A DNA stretch of 64,000 bases from positions 19,703 through 83,702 of the forward strand of contig WOYY01000061.1 of the NCBI GenBank assembly GCA_011620555.1, read 5' to 3'. Shown here piece after piece: positions 39,053 to 48,617 of this stretch (position 1 is its first letter; every line of letters begins with the position of its first letter). The notes under the pieces were generated by a model. The model was not told the DNA's origin. It made no database searches and saw only the letters and a list, made by a program, of their open reading frames with translations. The position numbers and the translations under genes were made by a program. This DNA comes from Anaerolineaceae bacterium. Lineage in GTDB: Bacteria > Chloroflexota > Anaerolineae > Anaerolineales > Anaerolineaceae.

Positions 39053-40428
39053 TCCTCCAGCAAACTGAATACTACCGGCAAGAGCTGCTTCTTGCGAGAA
39101 ACCACGCCTGTTGCCAGGCGGGTCCCATCGGCGAGCGGCCGGTAAGGCAATTCTTCCAGAACCGCGGGTGCATCCACCATCAGAAGCCGGCTGTCGCCCT
39201 GCACCACGTCCGTCACCATCAGCATGGCAAAGTCGAGGCTCCGGCGTTCGCGCAGTTCCTGCAGCGCATCCCGCAGCGGTTCGAGGTAATCGTTCAGTTC
39301 ATACAAATCCGAGACCTCCGCCTGCGCAATCGCAAAGCGGGTGTTGCCCGTCTCGTATTGTTTCATATCGGTGGTGACAACATCCAGCGGGTCCCGGCTG
39401 GCAAGACCAGTCCCAGCGGCCAGCACTTTTTCGCCGAAGCCCTGAATGGTCTCGCCTTCCAGCGGCGCACCCCAAACAAAAGCCCAGCGCGCCAGGCGGT
39501 CCGCTGCCTGGTGGTCCCGCTCCGTCGTGGTTGGCGAGGTCATCACCAGGGTATCAGAGAGCAGCCCGGCGAGCATCAGCCCGGCCAGTTCCGGCGGCGC
39601 GCTCAGGCCCGCATCCTCAATTAATTCCGAGACCAGGGTGCTCGTGCTGCCGACCACGTCCACGGTGAAGCGGATCGGTTCATGCGTGGTCGGATTCCCC
39701 AGGCGGTGATGATCGAGGATCTCAATCAGTTCAGCCTCATCCAGCGAACCAAGGGCCTGCTGCGATTCGTTGTGATCCACCAGGATGATCTTCAACCGAG
39801 GCGGGTCAAGCAAGTCCCGCTGACGGCAGATGCCCAGATAGCGTTTGTTGTCATCCAATACCCAGAACTCATCCACCTCATCCCGCAAGAGCCGCCGAAT
39901 GACGTCCCGAATACGGGTCGTGGCGGAATAGCGGGCGATGTCCGTTTCCGCGGCTTCCTTGCAGGGGATCTCCAGCAGTTCCGCCATGGTCATGTCCTTA
40001 TACCTCGGATGAGGCCCCATATGGCGGCTGAGGAAGTTGAACAGCGACTTGCCGGTGATCAGGCCGTAAGGTGTGCCGTCCGGGTTCACGACCGGGGCAA
40101 TCCCGCCCGTCCGGTTGAGGATCGCCCAGGCTTCGCTCAACGGTCGTTCCGGCGTCACCGTATCCAGCCGGCGCATCACCGAATCAAAGCGGGGTGAGGC
40201 GTCGTTGAACAACAAGGGCGGTTCAAGGTTTAGCTCGCGCAAAACCCAGGAAGTCTGGCGGTTGATCGCGCCGGAACGGGCGGCAACGGCATTCGCGCCG
40301 TCCCGTTCCTGCAGCAGCCAGGCATAGCCCATCGCGGAAGCAATCGCGTCCGTATCCGGGTTGACATGGCCGATGACAAAAATGCGATTGGGATCGCGCA
40401 GATTGGGCATACTGTGAACACTTGCCAT
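39049..40428 (-). CDS. CBS-domain-containing family II (DHH/DHHA2) inorganic pyrophosphatase-like protein
   Basis: FVIGHVNPDTDAIASAMGYAWLL, LVDHNESQQAL, EILDHHRLG, VGSTSTLVSELI, SDTLVMTSPTTTERD; CBS region between the DHH motifs. Confidence 0.87.
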   Translation of the reverse strand: MASVHSMPNLRDPNRIFVIGHVNPDTDAIASAMGYAWLLQERDGANAVAARSGAINRQTSWVLRELNLEPPLLFNDASPRFDSVMRRLDTVTPERPLSEAWAILNRTGGIAPVVNPDGTPYGLITGKSLFNFLSRHMGPHPRYKDMTMAELLEIPCKEAAETDIARYSATTRIRDVIRRLLRDEVDEFWVLDDNKRYLGICRQRDLLDPPRLKIILVDHNESQQALGSLDEAELIEILDHHRLGNPTTHEPIRFTVDVVGSTSTLVSELIEDAGLSAPPELAGLMLAGLLSDTLVMTSPTTTERDHQAADRLARWAFVWGAPLEGETIQGFGEKVLAAGTGLASRDPLDVVTTDMKQYETGNTRFAIAQAEVSDLYELNDYLEPLRDALQELRERRSLDFAMLMVTDVVQGDSRLLMVDAPAVLEELPYRPLADGTRLATGVVSRKKQLLPVVFSLLED

Positions 40429-40453
40429 TATCTCTCTCGCCCTCTTCCTTCGA

Positions 40454-43447
40454 CTAAAGACCTTTCAAATTCCGCCAGATCCGCTCAGGAATGGCCGGAA
40501 TGGTGCTCAAAGCCGCGCCGCAGGCATCCAGAATGGCGTTGCCAACCGCCGGGGCCACCCCATCCAGAGGGATCTCAGCGACAGCCTTGGCCCCAAAGGG
40601 GTGAGAAGGCTCGTAGGTTTCCACGAAAATTGTGGTCAATTCCGGCATCTCGTCGGCCCGGAAGATATGATAGTCCACAAAGTCCATCTCGCGGGGCTGG
40701 CCATCCCCATCATAGCGCATTTCCTCACTGACGGCGTAACCCAAGGCCTGAGCCATACCGCCTTCGATCTGCCCGGAAGCCGTCACGGGGTTGATGATCA
40801 CGCCCGAATCCACGGCCATGACCAGCTTATCCACCGTCACCCTGCCGGTTTCGACATCCACCGTCACCTCAGCAAACTGAGCGGCAAAGGGCGGCGGGGC
40901 AACCGGGGACATATGCGAAGCGACCGCCATGATCTGTTCCTGGTCCGTCTGGTGCAGCGCATTCAGACCGATTTCCTCCAGGGTGAAGGATTCGCCCGAG
41001 GGGGCAATCGCCTTGCGGTTTTCCAAAAGGATATCGGCTGGTTCAACCGCCTTGCCTTCTTCGGCGAACATCATGGACGCTCTCACCCGGATGCGCTCCG
41101 CCACTTTTTCGGCCGCTTTGACGGTCGCCGTGCCGGAGATGTAGGTCGTGCTGGAGGCGTAAGCGCCCTTATCAAAGGGGGTGAAGTCAGTATCGGATGA
41201 ATAAACCACAATATCCTCCACCGGGACGCCCAAGGTCTCAGCGGCCATCTGCGCCAGGACCGTATCCGAGCCGGTGCCGAGGTCGGTCGCGCCGACCAGC
41301 AGGTTGAAGGAGCCGTCATCATTCATCTTGATGCTGGCGCCGCCCATATCCAGGTAAGGAATGGCCGTGCCTTGCATCACCATCGCCACGCCGATCCCCT
41401 TGCGGAGGTGTTTCTTGCCGGGGACCAGGTGCCATTGCTGGTTATTGAATTTGTGATCCCAGTCGATCGCCATCCGGCCCTGTTCCACGCAATCCTCTAA
41501 ACCAATGGTGTAGATCGTCTCGGGTTTGGGTTCGCGTCCCTCGCTCCAGGCCTTGCTGAAGGGATGGATCTCGCCGGAACGCAGGGCGTTCTTCAGGCGG
41601 AACTCAATCGGGTCCAGGCCCAGCTCGCGGGCGATGTTCTCCATGTGGCGCTCCACCGGCCAAAAGCCCTGGGGAACGCCGTACCCCCGGTACGCGCCGG
41701 AGGGCACGGTGTTGGTATAAACCACATCCGAATAAAAGCGGATATTGGGGTCCTTGCGGTATTCGCCATCGCCAACGTAGATCGCCATGGCCTTGTGTCC
41801 GGTGTTCCCGGCCACGGTCAGCGCGTGGCAGCCATAGGCGCCGGTGTCGCTGAGGGCAACCATCTCATTGGCTGTGATGGTGCCATCCTGCTTGACGCCC
41901 GTTTTGAGATGGATTCGCATCGGGTGCCGCGTGCGGGCGCCGACGAATTCCTCTTCGCGCGTCATCTCATAGAGCACGGGCTTCCCTGTGGCAATCGTCA
42001 GGTGCGCGGCGACATCTTCCAGCAGCACTTCCTGCTTGCCGCCAAAGCCGCCGCCAATCCGGGGCTTGATCACCCGGATACGCTTGATCGGCAACCCCAA
42101 AACCGGGGCAATCTGCCGCCGCACATGGAAGGGCACCTGCGTGCTGGTTTTGATCACCAGCCGGTCATCCTCATCCCAATAGGTCAGGACAACATGCGGC
42201 TCAATATGGGCCTGCTGCACCTTGGGGACGTCAAAGTCGCCCTCGAAAATCTGGTCCGCCTCGGCAAAACCCTTGTCCACATCGCCGATATCGATCCGGA
42301 TCTCCGCTGCGATATTGCGTGAGGGGTCCGATTTGTCAAAATTCACATATTCCGGTTCGTCGTGGATCACCGGCGCGCCTTCAGCCATCGCCTTGGCCGG
42401 GTCCAAAATCGGTTCCAGAACCTCATATTCCACATCAATCAAATCCAGGGCCGCTTCGGCGATTGCCGGGGATTCGGCGGCCACAAAGGCCACCCGGTCG
42501 CCCACAAAACGGACCTTGTGGTCGAGCGAGAAGGAATCCAAGGGCCCGGGGATGGGATGCGACTGTCCAGCGGTCGAATAAGCGACCCTCGGTAGGTCTT
42601 TCCAGGTGAGCACGGCGACCACACCGGGCAGAGCCTCCGCCCGGGAGGTGTCGATGTGCTTGATCTCGGCATGGGCGTGCGGGCTGCGCAGAACCTTCGC
42701 ATACAGCATGTCGCGCTTCTCAAAATCCGCCGTGAAGGCCGGCTTGCCCTGAACCAGCTTCACCGCGTCCACTTTCGTCTCGGCATGGCCCACCGTCTTC
42801 ATCTCAGAATGCGGGTCAACAATTTTCAATTTCGGGAGGATTTGGGTTTCGGTGAGCGTCCTCTTGCCATTGAGCACCGGCCCGCCCAGATCGTCAGGCG
42901 CGCCCGCACCGTCCAAAGCATCGGTAATATCAATCGGCCTATCCACCGGCAGAACTTGCTCGCCGCGCAGGATCGCCGCCGCGCGCAACACCGCCTGCAC
43001 GGGTTTCAGATACCCGGTGCAACGGCAGAGGACGCCGGAAAACGCGTCCCTCACCTGCGCTTCCGAGGGGCTGACGTTACCGTCCAGCAAAGCTTTGGCG
43101 GTCAACACCATCGCCGGTGTGCAGTAACCGCACTGGATCGCGCCGACATCCACAAAAGCCTGCTGGATCACGCTGAGGCCATCGGTCTTCTTCCAGCCAT
43201 GGTCCGGGTGTTCGCCTTCGGCTTCCACCGTCCGGATCTGGTGACCCTCCGCCTGGACGGTCAGCATCGTGCAGCTGTTGACAGGACGCCCGTCGAAAAG
43301 GATTGTGCAGGCGCCACATTCGCCATGTTCACAGCCGCCGCTCTTGATGCTGAAAAAGCCCAGCTTGCGCAGGGTATCCAGCAGCCGCTCGTTCGCATCC
43401 ACCCGCAGGGGAAAATCCTGCCCGTTGATCGTCAGGGTCACGTTCAT
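40454..43447 (-). CDS. Molybdenum hydroxylase: 2Fe-2S domain fused to molybdopterin-binding subunit (xanthine dehydrogenase family)
   Basis: CEHGECGACTILFDGRPVNSC..CGYCTPAMVL..CRCTGYLKP then GGGFGGKQEVLLEDV, SGAYRGYGVPQ, GATDLGTGSDTVLAQM, PFGAKAVAEIPLDG; true start 43447. Confidence 0.93.
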   Translation of the reverse strand: MNVTLTINGQDFPLRVDANERLLDTLRKLGFFSIKSGGCEHGECGACTILFDGRPVNSCTMLTVQAEGHQIRTVEAEGEHPDHGWKKTDGLSVIQQAFVDVGAIQCGYCTPAMVLTAKALLDGNVSPSEAQVRDAFSGVLCRCTGYLKPVQAVLRAAAILRGEQVLPVDRPIDITDALDGAGAPDDLGGPVLNGKRTLTETQILPKLKIVDPHSEMKTVGHAETKVDAVKLVQGKPAFTADFEKRDMLYAKVLRSPHAHAEIKHIDTSRAEALPGVVAVLTWKDLPRVAYSTAGQSHPIPGPLDSFSLDHKVRFVGDRVAFVAAESPAIAEAALDLIDVEYEVLEPILDPAKAMAEGAPVIHDEPEYVNFDKSDPSRNIAAEIRIDIGDVDKGFAEADQIFEGDFDVPKVQQAHIEPHVVLTYWDEDDRLVIKTSTQVPFHVRRQIAPVLGLPIKRIRVIKPRIGGGFGGKQEVLLEDVAAHLTIATGKPVLYEMTREEEFVGARTRHPMRIHLKTGVKQDGTITANEMVALSDTGAYGCHALTVAGNTGHKAMAIYVGDGEYRKDPNIRFYSDVVYTNTVPSGAYRGYGVPQGFWPVERHMENIARELGLDPIEFRLKNALRSGEIHPFSKAWSEGREPKPETIYTIGLEDCVEQGRMAIDWDHKFNNQQWHLVPGKKHLRKGIGVAMVMQGTAIPYLDMGGASIKMNDDGSFNLLVGATDLGTGSDTVLAQMAAETLGVPVEDIVVYSSDTDFTPFDKGAYASSTTYISGTATVKAAEKVAERIRVRASMMFAEEGKAVEPADILLENRKAIAPSGESFTLEEIGLNALHQTDQEQIMAVASHMSPVAPPPFAAQFAEVTVDVETGRVTVDKLVMAVDSGVIINPVTASGQIEGGMAQALGYAVSEEMRYDGDGQPREMDFVDYHIFRADEMPELTTIFVETYEPSHPFGAKAVAEIPLDGVAPAVGNAILDACGAALSTIPAIPERIWRNLKGL

Positions 43448-43448
43448 C

Positions 43449-44222
43449 TCAGGCCTCGCTTTCTTTGAGTGCGTCAATCCGGTCCAAGCACCTCAGAGCC
43501 AGCTTTGAGGCGACTTCCCGCCGGTAAACGGCGGTGGCCCACTGATCTTCCGCTTCGTAATAAGCATCCCGCGCGGCCACATCCGCGCCCCGGTCTTCCG
43601 GGCCGTCCATGGCGACGATTGGCGCAGCGCCATAGCCGCCCAGCACGATCCGGGTCCGCCCAGATTCCCATTGGGCTGCGGCGACAATCAGGGTCGGCCG
43701 GTCTTTCGGTGAACGCGCCACCACCTCAAAAACAACCCGCGGGCGCAGCCACCATTCCACCTCGGTCAGCAGGACGCCAGGCGTTTCCTCCGCCCGCAGC
43801 GGCAGCCAGTTCCCCATCCGCACCCGATTGTTATCCGGCTCCCAAACCAGAGTTGCATCGAGGGCGAGCAGAACCGTCGAAAAGGTCGAACGGGCATCGC
43901 TGCTGATGAGCCAGCCGCCCAGCGAAACCGCGTTGCGGATATTCAGGCTGGCATCCAGCAGGATCGCCTCTTTGATTGCATCCTGAACGTCCGGGTGCTC
44001 CAAGAGGTCGCTCAGGCGAGCCATTGCGCCGGCAACAATCCGCTGGCCGCGGCTCTCAATCCTGTTCAGACCGGCGTTCTGCAGGTCAACAATGCCATAG
44101 GCATCGCCCGGGTGCCGGCTGAGATAGGTCCCACCGCCCAGGGGTTTCAAGATGCCATTTTCCTGGGTCAGGAGCTGTACGGCCTCCTCAACATTCGCAG
44201 GCCGGAAATATTCTTTAATCAT
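43449..44222 (-). CDS. FAD-binding subunit of molybdenum hydroxylase
   Basis: FRPANVEEAVQLLTQENGILKPLGGGTYLSRHP.., IRNAVSLGGWLISSDARS. Confidence 0.85.
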   Translation of the reverse strand: MIKEYFRPANVEEAVQLLTQENGILKPLGGGTYLSRHPGDAYGIVDLQNAGLNRIESRGQRIVAGAMARLSDLLEHPDVQDAIKEAILLDASLNIRNAVSLGGWLISSDARSTFSTVLLALDATLVWEPDNNRVRMGNWLPLRAEETPGVLLTEVEWWLRPRVVFEVVARSPKDRPTLIVAAAQWESGRTRIVLGGYGAAPIVAMDGPEDRGADVAARDAYYEAEDQWATAVYRREVASKLALRCLDRIDALKESEA

Positions 44223-44692
44223 CAGTCCTCCTCATCGGGATAAACCCGCCACCCCATCTCCTCAGGATCCATCTCCGTCAGCTTTTCTTCCGGGATATCA
44301 ACCAAGACCAACTCCCCTTCCGTCAGAACATCACCCTCCAGCGTTCGGATTTCTGCGTGGGCATAGGATACCCGCCCCTTCCGCTCGCCAGCCACCCCCA
44401 CCGCCTCCAAAGGCGTATTGGGCGGGACGGGTTTGCGGTAACGGACGTTGAGTTGGGCGGTCACCATAAGATGGGTCGGTTCGTCCATGTGCGCCCGGCC
44501 CCCGGTCTCATCCAAAATGGCGGCCAAAACCCCGCCATGAACCACGCCGGGATAGCCTTCATACTGGGCGGGAATGGTGAACTCCGTGCGCACCAGCCCG
44601 GGTTCGATAACATAAAAATCCAGCTTCAAGCTGATCGGGTTTTCCCGACCGCAGACGAAACAATTCTTTGAGCCTGGTTGTTTTTTAATCAT
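44222..44692 (-). CDS. PaaI-family (hotdog) thioesterase
   Basis: NCFVCGRENPISLKLDF.., GYPGVVHGGVLAAILDETGGRA, NVRYRKPVPPNTPLEAVG. Confidence 0.85.
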   Translation of the reverse strand: MIKKQPGSKNCFVCGRENPISLKLDFYVIEPGLVRTEFTIPAQYEGYPGVVHGGVLAAILDETGGRAHMDEPTHLMVTAQLNVRYRKPVPPNTPLEAVGVAGERKGRVSYAHAEIRTLEGDVLTEGELVLVDIPEEKLTEMDPEEMGWRVYPDEED

Positions 44693-44693
44693 T

Positions 44694-45692
44694 TCACTTG
44701 GTCGCAAAGGTATCAATCAGAACTTTCACATTGCCGCCCACCGGGTAGAGCACCGGGCAGGTCGCGCCGTTATCAAGATATTCCTGCACCTTGGCGCGGG
44801 CTTCATCCGGCGTTCCGGAGGCCGTGATCTTGTGGATCAACTCATCGGGCACCAGGTGTTTGGCCTGTTGGATCTGTTCGTGGGTCGCTGGCCAGCCGAG
44901 GAGCGATTGGATCTCATGCACGATATCCATCGAGACGCCGGAGGCCTTGGCGATGTGGGGCTGCTGGGCCAGGTACTGAGTCAGCAGTTCCCGGGTGGTA
45001 TCCCGGGCCTTGTCGCCGTCCTCATCCACCGAGCAGACCACCAGCTGCGGCCGGTCGAGGTCATCCAGGGTCCGCCCGGATTCCTTCAGGCCTACCTTAA
45101 GATTTTCAATCGCAACCTGATTGTAGGCTGGCGGCACGCAGTAATTAAGCAAGGCGCCATCGCCAATCCTGCCCGTCATTTCGAGCATCTTGGGGCCGGT
45201 CGCGCCGATATAGATCGGCACGTTCCGGGGTTCCCGGCGGCCGTGGACGACATCCAGTTCAATGCCGTTGACATGGACGAATTCGCCGTCGAAGCTGACC
45301 CGTTCCATGTTGAGCAGCCGGCGCATCACGAGCACCGTCTCCTCCATCGCCTTGAGCGGGTTCTGGCGGTCAATCCCCACATTCGCGGCCAAGGGGTCCC
45401 ACCAGGCGCCGATCCCGCAGATGATCCGGTCCGGAGCGAGGTCATCCAGTGTGAGATAAGTCGCCGCGAGCAAGCCAATATTGCGGGTCCAGTTGTTGAT
45501 CACGCCGGAGCCGATCTTGATCTTCTCCGTGACGGCAGCGTAAGCCGCCATTGGGACGATCGCATCGCGCACCAGGCGGCTCTCCGCCTGCCAGACCGCT
45601 TCAAAACCACGCGCCTCGGCGTATTGGACGTAGTCCAGCCCATCCCGTAAATCGTGGGCGTCCTGTAAATAAAGGGCAACTCTCTCAAACAT
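44694..45692 (-). CDS. LLM-class F420-dependent oxidoreductase (Mer-like)
   Basis: [92 protein letters not shown]. Confidence 0.85.
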   Translation of the reverse strand: MFERVALYLQDAHDLRDGLDYVQYAEARGFEAVWQAESRLVRDAIVPMAAYAAVTEKIKIGSGVINNWTRNIGLLAATYLTLDDLAPDRIICGIGAWWDPLAANVGIDRQNPLKAMEETVLVMRRLLNMERVSFDGEFVHVNGIELDVVHGRREPRNVPIYIGATGPKMLEMTGRIGDGALLNYCVPPAYNQVAIENLKVGLKESGRTLDDLDRPQLVVCSVDEDGDKARDTTRELLTQYLAQQPHIAKASGVSMDIVHEIQSLLGWPATHEQIQQAKHLVPDELIHKITASGTPDEARAKVQEYLDNGATCPVLYPVGGNVKVLIDTFATK

Positions 45693-45707
45693 GGCTTCTT
45701 CCTTTTT

Positions 45708-46340
45708 CTAGAGGTGAGGTTTAATATCATCAAAGACCGGGATCGCCTTATTTAAATTGAGGAGGTCATAGTCTTCAGGAAGATCAAGGTCCAGAGCAAT
45801 CCGCTCATTTTCAACAATCACCACCCGGGCATTCTGCTCTTTTGCCAGTTCGATATGGCGTTTGAATGAATCTTTGCCATAGGAAAAGGCCAAAAGGTCG
45901 GCTGGGTTGGCAAAGAGCAGGTTGGTGCCCTGCTGCCGCCGATCGGGTGCGATCACGATTCCCGGCGAATTCGAACGCAAATCCAGGAAGGCTTTCACAT
46001 CCTCGGACGTCATCATGGGCAGGTCCGCTGGGACGATCAGCACGCCTTCCGTGGAGAAGGTTTTTGAGAATAAGGTCGCCCGCCGGAGGGCCGCATTCAG
46101 TTCCGGCGTACCATTTTCCGTGACGGTCCGCACGTTCAGATTGCGCGCCTCGGTGAGCACGTCTGAATCACGGCTGACCACCAGGATATCGGTGATCGCC
46201 TCAACGTCTTTCAAGATCTCAATTGTGTGGACAAATAACTGGTGGTTGAGGTAAGTGCGTTCATCTTCGGATAAAATTTCAGAAAGTCGGGATTTTCCCC
46301 GGCGGAGTGGTTTAACTGGAACGATTGCCCAAAGGCTCAT
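45708..46340 (-). CDS. cofC: 2-phospho-L-lactate (or PEP) guanylyltransferase CofC/FbiD
   Basis: MSLWAIVPVKPLRRGKSRLSEILSEDER, VSRDSDVLTEA, VLIVPADLPMMTSEDV, VIAPDRRQQGTNLLF; true start 46340. Confidence 0.92.
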   Translation of the reverse strand: MSLWAIVPVKPLRRGKSRLSEILSEDERTYLNHQLFVHTIEILKDVEAITDILVVSRDSDVLTEARNLNVRTVTENGTPELNAALRRATLFSKTFSTEGVLIVPADLPMMTSEDVKAFLDLRSNSPGIVIAPDRRQQGTNLLFANPADLLAFSYGKDSFKRHIELAKEQNARVVIVENERIALDLDLPEDYDLLNLNKAIPVFDDIKPHL

Positions 46341-46344
46341 GTGG

Positions 46345-47289
46345 TCATTGGCTCCTATTGAGGACCGTTTCGCCAAAATCCAATACTTCCCTGGCCAGGC
46401 GAGCACGGTCTGGTCTGTCTTTCATTATAATATTAGTTGCAAAAGGAATTATACGCCATTGGCGAATTTTATCCAATTCAGCCGCATCCATGGCGTCCAA
46501 AACGAAACCGGTCAGGAATTCCCGGTAATGGGCTGCGACGGCCGCGGCCGAAGGCGCGATCCCCAGCTCGTGAAACATTTTTGCGGCCGGCCCCTTGAGC
46601 GCTTTGCCGTCCACGATCGGGGAAACCGCAATCACCGGCTTTTGCCGGATCACCGCCAGAACCCCCGGCATTGCCAGGATCGGACCGATGCTCACCCAGG
46701 GATTGGAGGGCGTCAGGATCACCAGGTCAGCATTGCGGATCGCGTCCAGAGCTTCCGGGATGGGACGGGCTGTTCCAGCCCCCCGGAACTCAAAACCGGT
46801 CACCTCCGGCTGGCAGGCTCGGTGGACGAAATATTCCTGAAAACCAAGCACTTCGCCCTGTCGCGTAGACACAAACGTGCGTACCGGGTCGTCGCTCATC
46901 GGATAGATCGGATGTTTGATCCCCCATTTATGGCACAGGTCCCGCGTCACCTGCGAGAGGGACTGCCCCTTTTTCAGCGCTTCCGTCCGGTAAAGATGGG
47001 TCGCCAGATCGCGGTCCCCCAGGCGGAACCAGTCCAGCCCGCCCAGGGCGGATAAGGTCTCAAAGGTCCGCCAGCTCTCATCCCGCTGCCCCCAGCCCGT
47101 GGCTGGGTTGGCCAGCCCTGCCAGCGTGTAACAGACCGTGTCCAGATCCGGGCTGATCTGCAAACCCAGATATTCAAAATCATCGCCGGTGTTGACGATC
47201 ACGCTGAGTTCATCGGGCGGCAGAAGGGCCGCCAGCCCATCCACCAGCTTTGCGCCCCCCACTCCGCCCGCCAGCGCGGCCACTCTCAC
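46345..47289 (-). CDS. cofD: 2-phospho-L-lactate transferase CofD/FbiA
   Basis: VAALAGGVGGAKLVDGLAALLPPDELSVIVNTGDDFEYLGLQISPDLDTVCYTLAGLANPATGWGQRDESW. Confidence 0.95.
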   Translation of the reverse strand: MRVAALAGGVGGAKLVDGLAALLPPDELSVIVNTGDDFEYLGLQISPDLDTVCYTLAGLANPATGWGQRDESWRTFETLSALGGLDWFRLGDRDLATHLYRTEALKKGQSLSQVTRDLCHKWGIKHPIYPMSDDPVRTFVSTRQGEVLGFQEYFVHRACQPEVTGFEFRGAGTARPIPEALDAIRNADLVILTPSNPWVSIGPILAMPGVLAVIRQKPVIAVSPIVDGKALKGPAAKMFHELGIAPSAAAVAAHYREFLTGFVLDAMDAAELDKIRQWRIIPFATNIIMKDRPDRARLAREVLDFGETVLNRSQ

Positions 47290-47840
47290 AGTCCGGCTCC
47301 CTCATCCGCCAGCCTGAAAACGGCCAGGGTCTCTCCCGTGCTCTGATTCTCCGATTTGACCAAAGCCACGGTCTGCACGATGGATGTCAATTCCTGAGGC
47401 TCGCCAGCCACGGCCGCCAGCGCGCAGGGCAGATTCTCCGGGGTCAAGTCCCGCATCGCCAGGGTGATATGCGGAACCCAATCGTTGGGCGAATGAAAGG
47501 GATTGGCTTCCTGCGCATACGGCAAGATCTGGTCCCAGATCGAGCGGTGCAGCATCATCAAACGGGGGGATTTCACCACGGGCAGATACAACACCGGGGC
47601 TTCGCCGGGAAAAAGGCCGATACCCACTGAATGTACCGCGAAGGATGGGCTTTCGGCGGTGATCATCTCCAGGATGGGCTTACAGCGCTCAACGTCCATC
47701 TCCTCGGCGGAAAACCAGGTGAAATGAGGGGTAGGGTAGTTGAATATCCCTTCCAGACCGCAGCCCCGGTTCAGCTCCCGCCAGAGATGCATCACCTGGA
47801 CTGTAGCGGTTTCGTTCAGTTCACTGATAATGGCATACAT
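47286..47840 (-). CDS. 2H phosphoesterase superfamily (2'-5' RNA ligase/LigT-like) protein
   Basis: Two HxT motifs: TPHFTWFSAEEM and WVPHITLAMRDL; 184 aa; overlaps cofD start. Confidence 0.85.
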   Translation of the reverse strand: MYAIISELNETATVQVMHLWRELNRGCGLEGIFNYPTPHFTWFSAEEMDVERCKPILEMITAESPSFAVHSVGIGLFPGEAPVLYLPVVKSPRLMMLHRSIWDQILPYAQEANPFHSPNDWVPHITLAMRDLTPENLPCALAAVAGEPQELTSIVQTVALVKSENQSTGETLAVFRLADEGAGL

Positions 47841-47846
47841 GGAGCC

Positions 47847-48614
47847 TCACCTGAATAAATCCAGATCTTTGGGGCGGATCAGTTCCTGCAGGCTGCCCTC
47901 CCGCAGGGGATAGGGGAAGCCGCGAACATGGACCACCGGCGTGCCTTCGGCCGCCTGCCCCATTACCAGCGAGGCCGCCGCGGCCAGTTCATCCGCCGCG
48001 CCCACCGTTGTCACCCGCAAATGATAATCAAAAAGGTCCGGTTCGCCGCGCAGGTCCACCAGGCCCGGAATACCGGAAAGCCCGATCGTCACGCCGACCG
48101 TCCCCATCCGCCAGGCGCGGCCATGCGAATCGATAATCTGCACGCCGATCCGGCAGCCGCATTCAGCTTCGATCGCTTTGCGGATCTTCTCTGCCGATTG
48201 GTCTGGGTTTTCGGGCAGAAGCAGGACCCAATCCTCAGGTTCGCCCCAGCTTGCTTCCACATTGGAATGGTCGATCCCCGCATTAGCGCTGATGAAGCCC
48301 AGTTTGTGTTCCACAATGATCAGGTTCTCACGGGTCCGCACCACCTCCTTGCTCTCCGAAAGAATCAATTCCAGAAGCCGCGGGTCCTTGCCCGTGATCT
48401 CCGCATAGCGCAGGGCCTCGGCGCCGGGTTCGACCAGCGCCAGGTTCTTCATCCGCCCTTCAGCTTTGGAGACGATCTTTTGCGCCAAAACGAGGATATC
48501 CCCATCCTGCAAGCTAATCCGCTGGACCGCGAGCGAATCCAGGATCATCCGGGCGAGATCATCCGCGGGTTGGACGAGGGGGATAGCTTGCAGCGGTGTG
48601 AGCGTCAGTGCCAT
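47847..48614 (-). CDS. cofE: Coenzyme F420-0:L-glutamate ligase
   Basis: DGDILVLAQKIVSKAEGRMKNL, SANAGIDHSNVE, IDSHGRAWRMGTVGVTIGLSGIPGLVDLRGEPDLFDYHLRVT. Confidence 0.95.
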   Translation of the reverse strand: MALTLTPLQAIPLVQPADDLARMILDSLAVQRISLQDGDILVLAQKIVSKAEGRMKNLALVEPGAEALRYAEITGKDPRLLELILSESKEVVRTRENLIIVEHKLGFISANAGIDHSNVEASWGEPEDWVLLLPENPDQSAEKIRKAIEAECGCRIGVQIIDSHGRAWRMGTVGVTIGLSGIPGLVDLRGEPDLFDYHLRVTTVGAADELAAAASLVMGQAAEGTPVVHVRGFPYPLREGSLQELIRPKDLDLFR

Positions 48615-48617
48615 GGA

